NCBI GenBank assembly: GCA_963833235.1
Contig: CAWHXG010000003.1
Span: 276,711 to 340,710, forward strand
Reading direction: 5' to 3'
DNA length: 64,000 nt
Source: CAWHXG01 sp963833235
GTDB lineage: Bacteria; Pseudomonadota; Alphaproteobacteria; Rhodobacterales; Rhodobacteraceae
The notes under the pieces were generated by a model that made no database searches, was not told the origin of the DNA, and was given only the letters and a program-made list of their open reading frames with translations. Positions 10,972-19,162 of this stretch are shown here, one piece after another. Each line of letters opens with the position of its first letter. The stretch's first letter is position 1. The position numbers were made by a program, and so were the translations under genes.

Positions 10972-13347
10972 ATGTCGCACCAGACCGATGCCATAGCCGA
11001 CGACGCCATCGCCGCCGAGATGGCGGATTGGTGCCGCCAGACCCTGACCTCGGCGCTGACCACCTTCGATGGCGAGGTGGCGATCGCCCGGGCGCTTGGC
11101 GCGCAGGTAGAGGGCGATCTCGTGCGTTTCGGGTTCTGGACGCCCGAATTGCAGGACAACCGGGTGCCGGATGGCGACGTCTTCCTCGAGATCCTCTGCC
11201 CCACCGAGCCTCTGGACCTGACGCGCTCCTACCAGGAGGTCGAGTTCCACCGCACCTACCTAAAGGTCGCGCGGTTCGAGGCGCATACCTTCGCTGCCGC
11301 CCGCGGGCTGCGTGCCGGGCGCCGCAACCAGGTGGGCGACTTCTATGCGCTGGTCTGGCGCGATGCCGATGGCGCCTGGCATCGCATCTTCGATCCGCTC
11401 GCCGCTTCGCTGCCCTTCGGGGCCTTCGCGCCCGCCGAGCTCTACGATACCGCCGCCATGCACGAGGGGCGCGGCGATGCGGAATTCTGGGCGGAGCTGA
11501 AGGGAGATACCCCGCACAAGTTCGGCCCTCCCTGCAACATCCTGCAGATCCACGTGCCCACCGCCACGGCGGGCGGCACGCTGGCCAGCCTTACCCGGCA
11601 GTTCGAACGCCTCGCCGAGCGTTTCAGTAAGGACCTGCCGCTGGAGCCGGCCGACCAGCTCTTCCTCGGCTACGACGCCGTGCAGCTTCTGCCGGTCGAG
11701 CCGACGACCGTCTACGAGACGGGCCCGGATTTCTGGGCCCAGGCGGAGGGAGAGGACGACCGCATCACCGTCAACCTCACCCGCCCCGACACGATCAACT
11801 GGGGCTACGACGTGGTGATCTCGGGCATGGCCACGGTCAACCCGGTGCTTCTTGAAAGCGGCCGGCCCGACGAGCTGGTGGACCTGGCCGCGGTGCTCCA
11901 CAACTTCCCCAAGAAACGCAAGATGCTGATCCTCGACGTGGTCTTCGGCCATGCCGACAATCAGGGACTCGGCGCGCTCAATCCGCATTTCTTCGCCGGG
12001 CCGAACATGTACGGCCAGAACCTCGATTACCGAAACCCCGCGGTGCGCGCGATCCTGCTCGAGATGCAGCGCCGCAAGATCGATTTCGGCGCCGACGGGA
12101 TCCGGGTCGACGGCGCGCAGGACTTCAAGTGGTGGGATGCGCGCGATCAGGCCCTGCGCCACGACGACGACTACCTGCAATCCATGTCCGACATCGTCCA
12201 GAACGTCGCAGGCACCGAGTATCGCCCCTGGTTCATCTTCGAGGACGGCCGCCCCTGGCCGCAGGAAGACTGGGAGCTGAGCTCTACCTACCGCGCCGTG
12301 ATCGAGGCGCAGACCGACGACGACGTGTTCCAGTGGGGCCCGCTGACCTTCGCCCATAACACGCCGTTCCTCTACACGTTCTGGCTTTCGAAATACTGGC
12401 GCATCCAGGAGATGCTCGAGCGCGGCGAGAACTGGATCAGCGGCACCGCCAACCACGACACGCTGCGCCGCGGCACGCAGGTGAACCCCGAGCTGAACAT
12501 CAACACGCGCCTCGGCGACACGCGGATGGAGATCCTCGACAAGGCCTACGACAATCCCGCCGTCGCGATGCTGACCTATGCCGCCTTCCCCGGCGTGCCG
12601 ATGGATTTCCTCAACGCCCGCGCCCGCGCCTCCTGGGGCTTCGTGCGCAACCAGGACGATCATTACGGGGTGAAGGTCGTGGCCGAAGAGGCGATCAGCC
12701 TGAAATGGCAGGTCGATGAATACGCCTATTCCGTGCCCGCCAATTTCCGCCGCCTGAAAGAGCTGGGCTTCGCCACGCGCGACGAGCTGGCCCGGTTCTT
12801 CGAATTCCTGCCGGCGCTCGTCACCGTCACCGCCTACGATCTTGGCGAGATCGCGCGCCTGCTCAGCATCGCCGAGCCGAAGCTCGCGGGCCCGGACACC
12901 TATACCGTGGGTACTCTCAAGGCGATCGCGCGGGCGTGGATGGACGACATGCACGAATACTGCAACGTCTCGCATTCGCTGTCGTCGCTCGACGGCGTGC
13001 AGACGGCGTTCATGTTCGAGCTGCGCAAGTTCCGCCGCGCCAACCGTTGGCTGCGGCACAATTTCGGCCCGCAGGACCATTTCGACTATCTCAAGCCGAT
13101 CGACGGGCGCACCGTCTTCGCCTCGCTCCGCCACGCCCCGGATGGCGCCCAGGTCTTTTCCCTCACCCATATGGAGGGCGGCGCCACCGCCGAGATGGAC
13201 CCGATGCAGCTCGATGTGCCGGGCCTTGGTGGCGGCTGGCATCTGGCCCTGCGCACCCCCGGCATCGGCGAGGATTACATCGGCGGCCCGCTGGTCCTGC
13301 GAGACAGCATGGGCCTCGTCTTCACCCGCAATGGCGACGGGCGCTGA
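10972..13347 (+). CDS. GH13-like hydrolase, glucosylglycerol hydrolase (GghA) type
   Basis: The 791-residue protein starts at ATG 10972 after CGGAAGGATCC. Its middle third looks like a divergent alpha-amylase-fold barrel: LILDVVFGHADNQG, GADGIRVDGAQDF with candidate nucleophile Asp380, WFIFEDGRPWP with candidate acid Glu424, and ISGTANHDTLRRGTQ with Asp496. The whole-length pattern resembles enzymes annotated as glucosylglycerol hydrolases, which release glucose and glycerol from the osmolyte glucosylglycerol. That substrate is inferred from family resemblance. A role on glycogen or sucrose-type glucosides is an alternative. It is 171 bp after pgm, same strand, intact, and probably the last gene of the glycogen group. 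Confidence 0.65.
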   Translation: MSHQTDAIADDAIAAEMADWCRQTLTSALTTFDGEVAIARALGAQVEGDLVRFGFWTPELQDNRVPDGDVFLEILCPTEPLDLTRSYQEVEFHRTYLKVARFEAHTFAAARGLRAGRRNQVGDFYALVWRDADGAWHRIFDPLAASLPFGAFAPAELYDTAAMHEGRGDAEFWAELKGDTPHKFGPPCNILQIHVPTATAGGTLASLTRQFERLAERFSKDLPLEPADQLFLGYDAVQLLPVEPTTVYETGPDFWAQAEGEDDRITVNLTRPDTINWGYDVVISGMATVNPVLLESGRPDELVDLAAVLHNFPKKRKMLILDVVFGHADNQGLGALNPHFFAGPNMYGQNLDYRNPAVRAILLEMQRRKIDFGADGIRVDGAQDFKWWDARDQALRHDDDYLQSMSDIVQNVAGTEYRPWFIFEDGRPWPQEDWELSSTYRAVIEAQTDDDVFQWGPLTFAHNTPFLYTFWLSKYWRIQEMLERGENWISGTANHDTLRRGTQVNPELNINTRLGDTRMEILDKAYDNPAVAMLTYAAFPGVPMDFLNARARASWGFVRNQDDHYGVKVVAEEAISLKWQVDEYAYSVPANFRRLKELGFATRDELARFFEFLPALVTVTAYDLGEIARLLSIAEPKLAGPDTYTVGTLKAIARAWMDDMHEYCNVSHSLSSLDGVQTAFMFELRKFRRANRWLRHNFGPQDHFDYLKPIDGRTVFASLRHAPDGAQVFSLTHMEGGATAEMDPMQLDVPGLGGGWHLALRTPGIGEDYIGGPLVLRDSMGLVFTRNGDGR

Positions 13348-13360
13348 GCCCTGCCCTTAT

Positions 13361-13377
13361 ACTTTGACTTGCAAAGT
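13361..13377. promoter_or_regulatory. Candidate XylR (ROK) operator upstream of xylB
   Basis: ACTTTG (13361-13366), a 5-nt spacer and CAAAGT (13372-13377) form a perfect 17-bp palindrome in an AT-rich island (TTA on the left and TAA on the right extend it loosely). It lies 39 bp before the xylB ATG and 14 bp after the preceding stop. ROK-family sugar repressors usually bind AT-rich interrupted palindromes of this size, and a ROK regulator is encoded at 19.2-20.4 kb. Assignment to XylR is inference. Confidence 0.5.
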
Positions 13378-13415
13378 TAAAGCGGCGATGCTCTCCGAAA
13401 CAATCGGGGGGCGCG

Positions 13416-14867
13416 ATGTTTCTGGGGCTGGATCTTGGCACGTCGGGATTGCGCGGCGTGCTCATACGCGAGGACCAGAGCGTGGTCGCCAGCGCCGAGG
13501 CAGCGCTTGAGGTTGCCCACCCGGCCCCCGGGTGGAGCGAGCAGGACCCCGCCGCCTGGATCGTCGCCTGCCGCAAGGTAGCGGATGCCTTGCGCGCGGA
13601 AGATGCCGCCGCCTTCGCCGCGCTGAAGGGTATCGCCATATCGGGGCACATGCACGGCGCCGTCACGCTCGATGACGCCGGCAAGGTGCTGCGCCCCTGC
13701 ATCCTCTGGAACGACACGCGCGCCCATGCCGAGGCCGCGGAGCTTGACGCGATGGACGACATGCGCCGGCTTTCGGGCAATATCGTGTTCCCCGGCTTCA
13801 CCGCGCCCAAGCTCGTCTGGATGGCCCGGAACGAACCGCGGCTCTTCGCGCGGGTCGCCAAAGTTCTGCTGCCGAAGGATTATCTGGTGCACTGGCTGAC
13901 GGGCGAGCTGACGTCCGAGATGTCCGATGCCGCCGGTACCGCCTGGCTCGACACCGGCGCGCGCGATTGGTCCGCCAAACTGCTCGATGCGTCCGGCATG
14001 CGCCGCGAACAGATGCCCCGGCTGGTCGAGGGCAGCGAGGCGGCAGGGCACCTGCGCGCCGATCTTGCGGCGGACTGGGGCATCTCCGGCAAGGTCGTCG
14101 TGGCCGGCGGCGGCGGCGACAATGCCGCTGCGGCCTGCGGGGTCGGCGCGCTGCACGAAGGCGACGGCTTCATCTCGCTCGGCACCTCGGGCGTTCTGCT
14201 GGCCGCGCGCGACAGCTTCGCGCCGATGCCGGAAACCGCCGTCCACAGCTTCTGCCACGCGATCCCCGGCACCTGGTACCAGATGGGCGTGATCCTCGCC
14301 GCGACCGACAGCCTGAACTGGCTCGCCCGCGTGGTGAATTCCGATCCCGCGACCCTGGCAGGCGCCTTGGGCGAAGCGGCGGGCGGCCCCGGAGAGCTGC
14401 GGTTCCTGCCCTACCTGTCGGGCGAGCGCACGCCGCACAACGATGCCGCGGTGCGGGGTGCCTTCATCGGGCTCGACATCGGCCACGACACGGCCGATCT
14501 CACCCGCGCCGTCATGGAAGGCGTCGCCTTCGCGTTGCGCGACAGCGCCGAGGCGCTGGCCGCCACGGGTGCCGCGCTCGACCGGCTGCTGGCCATCGGC
14601 GGCGGCGCCCGCTCGCCCTATTGGGCCTCCGTCCTCGCCACCGTGCTCGACACGCCCCTCGATCTGCCGGAGGCGGGCGAGATGGGGGCCGCCCTTGGCG
14701 CCGCCCGCCTGGCCATCTGCGCCGCCACCGGCGCCAACCCGACCCAGGTCATGACCCGCCCGCCGGTCGCCCGCACGATCGAGCCCCGGGCCGATCTGCG
14801 CGCCGCCTACGACGAGGCCTACGACCGTTACCGCGTCACCTATCCAGCCGTGAGGGCCATCCAGTGA
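13416..14867 (+). CDS. xylB: Xylulokinase XylB
   Basis: XylB phosphorylates D-xylulose to xylulose 5-phosphate, the entry into the pentose phosphate pathway. The 483-residue FGGY kinase begins FLGLDLGTSGLRG (phosphate-1 loop of the actin-like ATPase fold) and has SGHMHGAVTLD, the xylulokinase-type substrate motif. It also has GGGGDNAAAACG, containing the catalytic Asp, and the C-terminal GGGARSPYWASVLA nucleotide-binding motif. A GGGGGG tract precedes the ATG at 13416. The stop overlaps the xylA GTG start (GTGA), so the two are translationally coupled. A palindromic operator candidate lies just upstream. Confidence 0.95.
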   Translation: MFLGLDLGTSGLRGVLIREDQSVVASAEAALEVAHPAPGWSEQDPAAWIVACRKVADALRAEDAAAFAALKGIAISGHMHGAVTLDDAGKVLRPCILWNDTRAHAEAAELDAMDDMRRLSGNIVFPGFTAPKLVWMARNEPRLFARVAKVLLPKDYLVHWLTGELTSEMSDAAGTAWLDTGARDWSAKLLDASGMRREQMPRLVEGSEAAGHLRADLAADWGISGKVVVAGGGGDNAAAACGVGALHEGDGFISLGTSGVLLAARDSFAPMPETAVHSFCHAIPGTWYQMGVILAATDSLNWLARVVNSDPATLAGALGEAAGGPGELRFLPYLSGERTPHNDAAVRGAFIGLDIGHDTADLTRAVMEGVAFALRDSAEALAATGAALDRLLAIGGGARSPYWASVLATVLDTPLDLPEAGEMGAALGAARLAICAATGANPTQVMTRPPVARTIEPRADLRAAYDEAYDRYRVTYPAVRAIQ

Positions 14868-16168
14868 GCACCGGATTCTTCGACGGGATCGACCCCGTCG
14901 CCTTTCGTCCCGACGACCCTGGCGACGCCCCCGTCTTCCGCCACTACGATGCCAGCGCCGAGGTCGCGGGCAAGCCCATGACCGATCAGCTGCGCTTCGC
15001 CGTCGCCTACTGGCACAGCCTCGCCTGGCCCGGCGGCGACCCCTTCGGTGGCGACACGTTCGAACGCCCGTGGGACCACCACAGCATGAAAGGTGCCCGG
15101 CTGAAGGCCGACGTGGCGTTCGAGCTCTTCGAGCTGCTCTCCGCCCCGTTCTTCTGCTTCCACGATGCCGATATCCGCCCCGAAGGCGCCGACTTCGCCG
15201 AAAGTGTTGCCAACCTCGATGCCATCGGCGACGTCTTCGCGCAGAAGATGGAGGCGACCGGCACCCGCCTGCTTTGGGGTACGGCAAACCTCTTTTCCCA
15301 CCGCCGCTGGATGGCCGGCGCCGCGACCAACCCCGACCCGGAGGTCTATGCCTATGCCGGCGCCAGCGTGGCGGCCTGCATGAACCTGACCCACCGCCTC
15401 GGCGGCGAGAACTACGTGCTCTGGGGCGGCCGCGAGGGCTACGAGACGCTGCTCAACACCGATCTGGGTGCCGAGCTCGACCATATGGGCCGCTTCCTCA
15501 CCCAGGTTGTCGAGCACAAGCACAAGATCGGGTTCAAGGGCACGATCCTGATCGAGCCGAAGCCGCAGGAGCCCACCAAGCACCAATACGATTACGACGC
15601 CGCGACCACGCATGGCTTCCTCTGCCGCTACGGGCTGCAGGAGGAGGTCAAGCTGAACCTCGAACAGGGCCACGCGATTCTCGCCGGCCACAGCTTCGAG
15701 CACGAGATCGCCACCGCCATGGCCCTCGGCGCCTTCGGCTCCATCGACATGAACCGCAACGATTACCAGTCCGGCTGGGACACCGACCAGTTCCCCAACG
15801 CCGCGCCCGAGGTGGCGCTGGCCTACTACCACATCCTGAAGGGCGGCGGCTTCGGCACCGGCGGCACCAATTTCGACGCCAAGCTGCGGCGCCAGTCGCT
15901 CGACCCGGTCGATCTCGTCGCGGCCCATGCCGGTGGCATGGACGTCTGCGCCCGCGGCCTGCGTGCCGCCGCCGCCATGCTGGAGGATGGCGGGCTGGAG
16001 GCGGCGCTGGCCGGGCGCTATGCGGGCTGGCGCGAACCGGCCGCCAAGGCGATGCTCGGGGGATCCCTGGAGGCGCTCTACGATGCCGCCATGGCCGGCG
16101 GGCACGACCCGCGCCCACGCTCCGGCGCGCAGGAGCGGCTTGAGACCTACGTCAACCGCTTCGTCTGA
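14864..16168 (+). CDS. xylA: Xylose isomerase XylA
   Basis: XylA isomerises D-xylose to D-xylulose in the cytoplasm, supplying XylB. The GTG at 14864 overlaps the xylB stop. The 434-residue length is that of class II xylose isomerases. Catalytic His100 and Asp103 lie in FCFHDAD. Metal ligands include Glu231 and Lys233 in IEPKPQEPTKHQYDYD, with further ligands in GHSFEHEIATA and GSIDMNRND, and the C-terminal GGTNFDAKLRR motif is present. The order xylB-xylA is reversed relative to E. coli xylAB. A di-heme peroxidase gene follows after 10 bp with a strong ribosome site. Confidence 0.96.
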   Translation: MSTGFFDGIDPVAFRPDDPGDAPVFRHYDASAEVAGKPMTDQLRFAVAYWHSLAWPGGDPFGGDTFERPWDHHSMKGARLKADVAFELFELLSAPFFCFHDADIRPEGADFAESVANLDAIGDVFAQKMEATGTRLLWGTANLFSHRRWMAGAATNPDPEVYAYAGASVAACMNLTHRLGGENYVLWGGREGYETLLNTDLGAELDHMGRFLTQVVEHKHKIGFKGTILIEPKPQEPTKHQYDYDAATTHGFLCRYGLQEEVKLNLEQGHAILAGHSFEHEIATAMALGAFGSIDMNRNDYQSGWDTDQFPNAAPEVALAYYHILKGGGFGTGGTNFDAKLRRQSLDPVDLVAAHAGGMDVCARGLRAAAAMLEDGGLEAALAGRYAGWREPAAKAMLGGSLEALYDAAMAGGHDPRPRSGAQERLETYVNRFV

Positions 16169-16178
16169 GGAGGCCATC

Positions 16179-17495
16179 GTGAGGCAGATCGCTGGCGCCG
16201 CCCTCGGCCTGATCCTCGCGGCGCTCGCCCCGCCAGCCGCCGCCGAAGCCACGCCCCACGGGGCCGACGGCTTCGCCCTGCACGACATGGCCGAGGTCGC
16301 GCTCGGGCAGCTTCTCTTCTACGACCCGATCCTCAGCGGCAACCGCGCCACCTCCTGCGCCACCTGCCACCACCCGCGCCACGCCACCTCCGACGGCGTG
16401 TCGCTGGGCCTCGGCGACGGCGCCACCGGGCTCGGCCCCGAGCGCCGCGCCGATGCGGACGACCCGCCGGAGCAGCGGGTGCCGCGCAACTCGCCGGCGC
16501 TTTTCAACCTCGGTCACGAGAGCTTTACGACCCTCTTCCACGACGGCCGCCTGATGGCCGACCCGTCGCGCCCTTCCGGCCTGCGTACCCCGCTGGAGGC
16601 CGAGATGGTGGAGGGCTTCGCCTCCGCCCTCGCCGCGCAGACGATGTTCCCCGTCCTCTCGCCCGACGAGATGGCCGGGCACTATTCCGAGAACGAGATC
16701 TCCCGCGCCGTCCGGCAGGGCCTGATCACCGGCGAGGGCGGCGCCTGGGCGCTGATTTCCGCCCGCGTCGCCGGCGTCCCGGCCTATCGCGCCGCCTTCG
16801 ACGCGGCCCTCGGCCCCGGCGCGCCGATCCGTTTTACCGACATCTCCAACATGCTCTCCGCGTTCATCGCCACCGAATGGCGGGCCGATGCCAGCCCCTA
16901 CGATGCATGGCGACGCGGGGAGGCGCCCCTGCCCGCCGCCGCCGAACGCGGCCGCCGCCTCTTCGAAGGTGTCGCCGGCTGCGCCGCCTGCCATGCCGGC
17001 CCCTTTCAGACCGACCACGGCTTCCACGCCATCGCCATGCCGCAGATCGGCCCCGGTAAGGCGGCCCGGTTCGAGAGCCATGCCCAGGATACCGGCCGGA
17101 TGCGCGTCACCGGCAACCCTGCCGACGCCTATGCCTTCCGCACGCCCTCCCTGCGCAACGTGGCGCAGACGGCGCCCTACGGCCATGCCGGCGCCTACGC
17201 GACGCTGGAAGGCGTCATCCGCCATCACCTCGACCCGCCCGCCGCGCTGGCGGCCTACGACCCGGCCCAGGCCATATTGCCCGCACTCCCCGGCGCCGAC
17301 GATCTGCGCACCCACAGTGACCCAGCGGAACGCGCCGCCATCGCCGCCGCCAACGCCCTGCCCACGCGCGCCCTGAGCGATGCCCAGATCGCCGACCTCA
17401 CCGCCTTCCTCCACGCCCTCACCGATCCGGCCAGCCTGCAAGGGCGCCTCGGCATCCCCGATGCCGTGCCGAGCGGCCTGCCCCTCGACCGCTAG
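16179..17495 (+). CDS. Di-heme cytochrome c peroxidase, MauG/CcpA family
   Basis: This is a predicted periplasmic enzyme of 438 residues. I chose the GTG at 16179 because GAGGAGG lies just upstream and it gives a clean signal peptide (residues 1 to about 22, ending PPAAAEA). Two c-type heme sites are visible: CATCH (60-64) and CAACH (268-272). The family motif PYxHDGxxxTLxxV appears as PYGHAGAYATLEGVI from Pro333, with Ala in place of the usual Asp. The family covers true H2O2 peroxidases and MauG-like enzymes that oxidise partner proteins, and the sequence alone does not decide. It follows xylA by 10 bp. Its TAG stop shares the CTAG palindrome with the convergent ASPIC gene's stop. Confidence 0.85.
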   Translation: MRQIAGAALGLILAALAPPAAAEATPHGADGFALHDMAEVALGQLLFYDPILSGNRATSCATCHHPRHATSDGVSLGLGDGATGLGPERRADADDPPEQRVPRNSPALFNLGHESFTTLFHDGRLMADPSRPSGLRTPLEAEMVEGFASALAAQTMFPVLSPDEMAGHYSENEISRAVRQGLITGEGGAWALISARVAGVPAYRAAFDAALGPGAPIRFTDISNMLSAFIATEWRADASPYDAWRRGEAPLPAAAERGRRLFEGVAGCAACHAGPFQTDHGFHAIAMPQIGPGKAARFESHAQDTGRMRVTGNPADAYAFRTPSLRNVAQTAPYGHAGAYATLEGVIRHHLDPPAALAAYDPAQAILPALPGADDLRTHSDPAERAAIAAANALPTRALSDAQIADLTAFLHALTDPASLQGRLGIPDAVPSGLPLDR

Positions 17496-19162
17496 TCGAG
17501 CGTCAGCGCCCCGGCGTCCCCGCGCCGCACCGTCAGCACCCGGCCGGCCTCCACCCGAACCCAGCCGCTTGTCGCCGCGTCCGGCCACACCACCCGCAGA
17601 TCCACCGCCGCCGCGTCCCCCAGCCCGAAATGCTCCGGCAGCGCCGAGCCCCCGGCATGGCCGCCGCCCACCGTCACCTCCCGCACCACGATCCGCCCGT
17701 CCGGCAGACGCAGCTCGATCCAGGCCCCCACCGCCCGCGCGTTCGGCCCCGGCTGCCGCAGCGCCACCGCCAGCCAGCCGCCCGCAGGCCCGGTCACGTT
17801 GCGCCACACCCGCAGCGGCGCCCGCCGGTTCGCCACCGCCAGATCCAGCCGCCCGTCGCCGTCCAGATCCGCCAGCACCGCGCCACGGCTCCGCGCCGGA
17901 TCGGCCACGCCGGCGGCGCCCGAAACCTCCTCGAACGTCCCGTCGGCACGCTGCCACAGCAGCGAGTTGGGGTCGGCCATGGCGTTCCCCGGCATCTGGT
18001 CGACGTTGCCCTTGGCGATGAACACGTCGTCGCGCCCGTCCAGATCCACGTCCCCGAACGCCACATGCCAGCCGGTCGAGGGCCGCCCGTCGTCGCCCAC
18101 ATGCGGCCGGTGCGCGCTGGTCCCCATCGCGAAGGGCGCGTCCACGTAATCCGGCCCCGCGCCCGGCCCGCGCAGCTGCAGCCGCTGATCGCCCATCGAG
18201 GTCAGGAACACGTCCGTCCGCCCGTCGCCGTCGATGTCGCGGCTGGCGATCCCCATCCCCCAAAGCGCATGCGCCCGCCACCCCTCCTGCGGCCCGTAGA
18301 GCCGCGGCGCGGGCTCCATCGCCCAAAGCTGTTCCTGCCCGCCGCGCACGTAGTAGTGCCGGTCGTTGCTCACCCGCAGGTCGGCGCGGCCCGCACGGTT
18401 CCAGTCGGTGAACAGCATCGAGAGCGCGCAGAACCCGGGCTCCAGCAGCAGCGGAGGCGCGTAAGCCCGGCCCACGGGGCGCAGCAGCCAGTTCGCGTCG
18501 CAAGCCTCGAAGGGCCCCTCCGGATCGCCCCTGTCCACATAGGCGCCAAAGGCCAGCGTCGGCAGCGCGGCCTCGCCCTCCCAGGTCGCGCTGAACGCCG
18601 TGGTCCAGGCGTCCCGCTCCGGCAGCTCCAGCCCCTCGAACGGCGCAAAGGCGCAATCCTGCCCGCCCCGCAGCAGCGCGTCCGGCCCCACCCGCAGCAC
18701 CGCAAGGTCGAGCCGGCCGTCGCCATCCACGTCCAGCGGATAGGCCCCCGTCACCCCGGTCAGCGCCAGCGCCGGCGGGGTGGCCGCCGCGAAGGCCAGC
18801 GCGTCGCCGGGAACGTTGCGCAGAAGCACCGCCGGGGCCGCGCCGCCCGCCGCGTAAAGCTCCGGCCGCCCATCGTCGTCGCAATCGAAGGCCGCGATCC
18901 CGCCGCCCACGAAATGCTCCCAGCCGCCCACGTATTCATGCGCCGGCAGGGCGATGGGCTCGAACCGAAGGCGCGGCTCCGCCACGGCCGCCATCGCAGT
19001 GGCGAACAGCGCGGCCGGGAACAGCACGGCGGGGAACAGCGCGCGCCGGCACCGCCAGGGCAGCGCCCGCAGCGCCGGGTGGGCGGGTGGGGCGCTGCGG
19101 GCGCTGCCCGGTTTCCGCGGGCGACCCGCCCCCGGAACGTGCCTGTCCCGCCCCTTATCCAC
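17492..19162 (-). CDS. FG-GAP/ASPIC-UnbV (CRTAC1-like) secreted repeat protein
   Basis: This is a predicted exported beta-propeller protein of about 556 residues. The likely GTG start at 19162 overlaps the upstream xylR stop by 8 bases. A hydrophobic signal segment (ALFPAVLFPAALFATAMAAVAE) lies about 40 residues in, so a later start is possible. Calcium-binding FG-GAP repeats are visible as DVDGDGRLDLAV, DIDGDGRTDVFL, DVDLDGRDDVFIA and DLDGDGRLDLAV. The C-terminus is an ASPIC/UnbV domain (GAWIELRLPDGR ... REVTVGGGHAGGS ... HFGLG). The function is not established for this family. It converges on the di-heme peroxidase gene with both stops in one CTAG, and such proteins are often found near MauG-type peroxidases. 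Confidence 0.8.
   Translation of the reverse strand: MDKGRDRHVPGAGRPRKPGSARSAPPAHPALRALPWRCRRALFPAVLFPAALFATAMAAVAEPRLRFEPIALPAHEYVGGWEHFVGGGIAAFDCDDDGRPELYAAGGAAPAVLLRNVPGDALAFAAATPPALALTGVTGAYPLDVDGDGRLDLAVLRVGPDALLRGGQDCAFAPFEGLELPERDAWTTAFSATWEGEAALPTLAFGAYVDRGDPEGPFEACDANWLLRPVGRAYAPPLLLEPGFCALSMLFTDWNRAGRADLRVSNDRHYYVRGGQEQLWAMEPAPRLYGPQEGWRAHALWGMGIASRDIDGDGRTDVFLTSMGDQRLQLRGPGAGPDYVDAPFAMGTSAHRPHVGDDGRPSTGWHVAFGDVDLDGRDDVFIAKGNVDQMPGNAMADPNSLLWQRADGTFEEVSGAAGVADPARSRGAVLADLDGDGRLDLAVANRRAPLRVWRNVTGPAGGWLAVALRQPGPNARAVGAWIELRLPDGRIVVREVTVGGGHAGGSALPEHFGLGDAAAVDLRVVWPDAATSGWVRVEAGRVLTVRRGDAGALTLD

Noticed and set aside
11260..13242. A 660-codon minus-strand open frame inside the GH13-like gene
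   Set aside because: It lies wholly antisense to a gene with clear catalytic motifs and shows no domain or ribosome site.
16152..18884. A 910-codon minus-strand open frame opposite the peroxidase and overlapping the ASPIC gene in another frame
   Set aside because: Composition is Gly/Ala/Arg-rich with no recognisable domain; it is a high-GC shadow of the peroxidase and ASPIC coding sequences.
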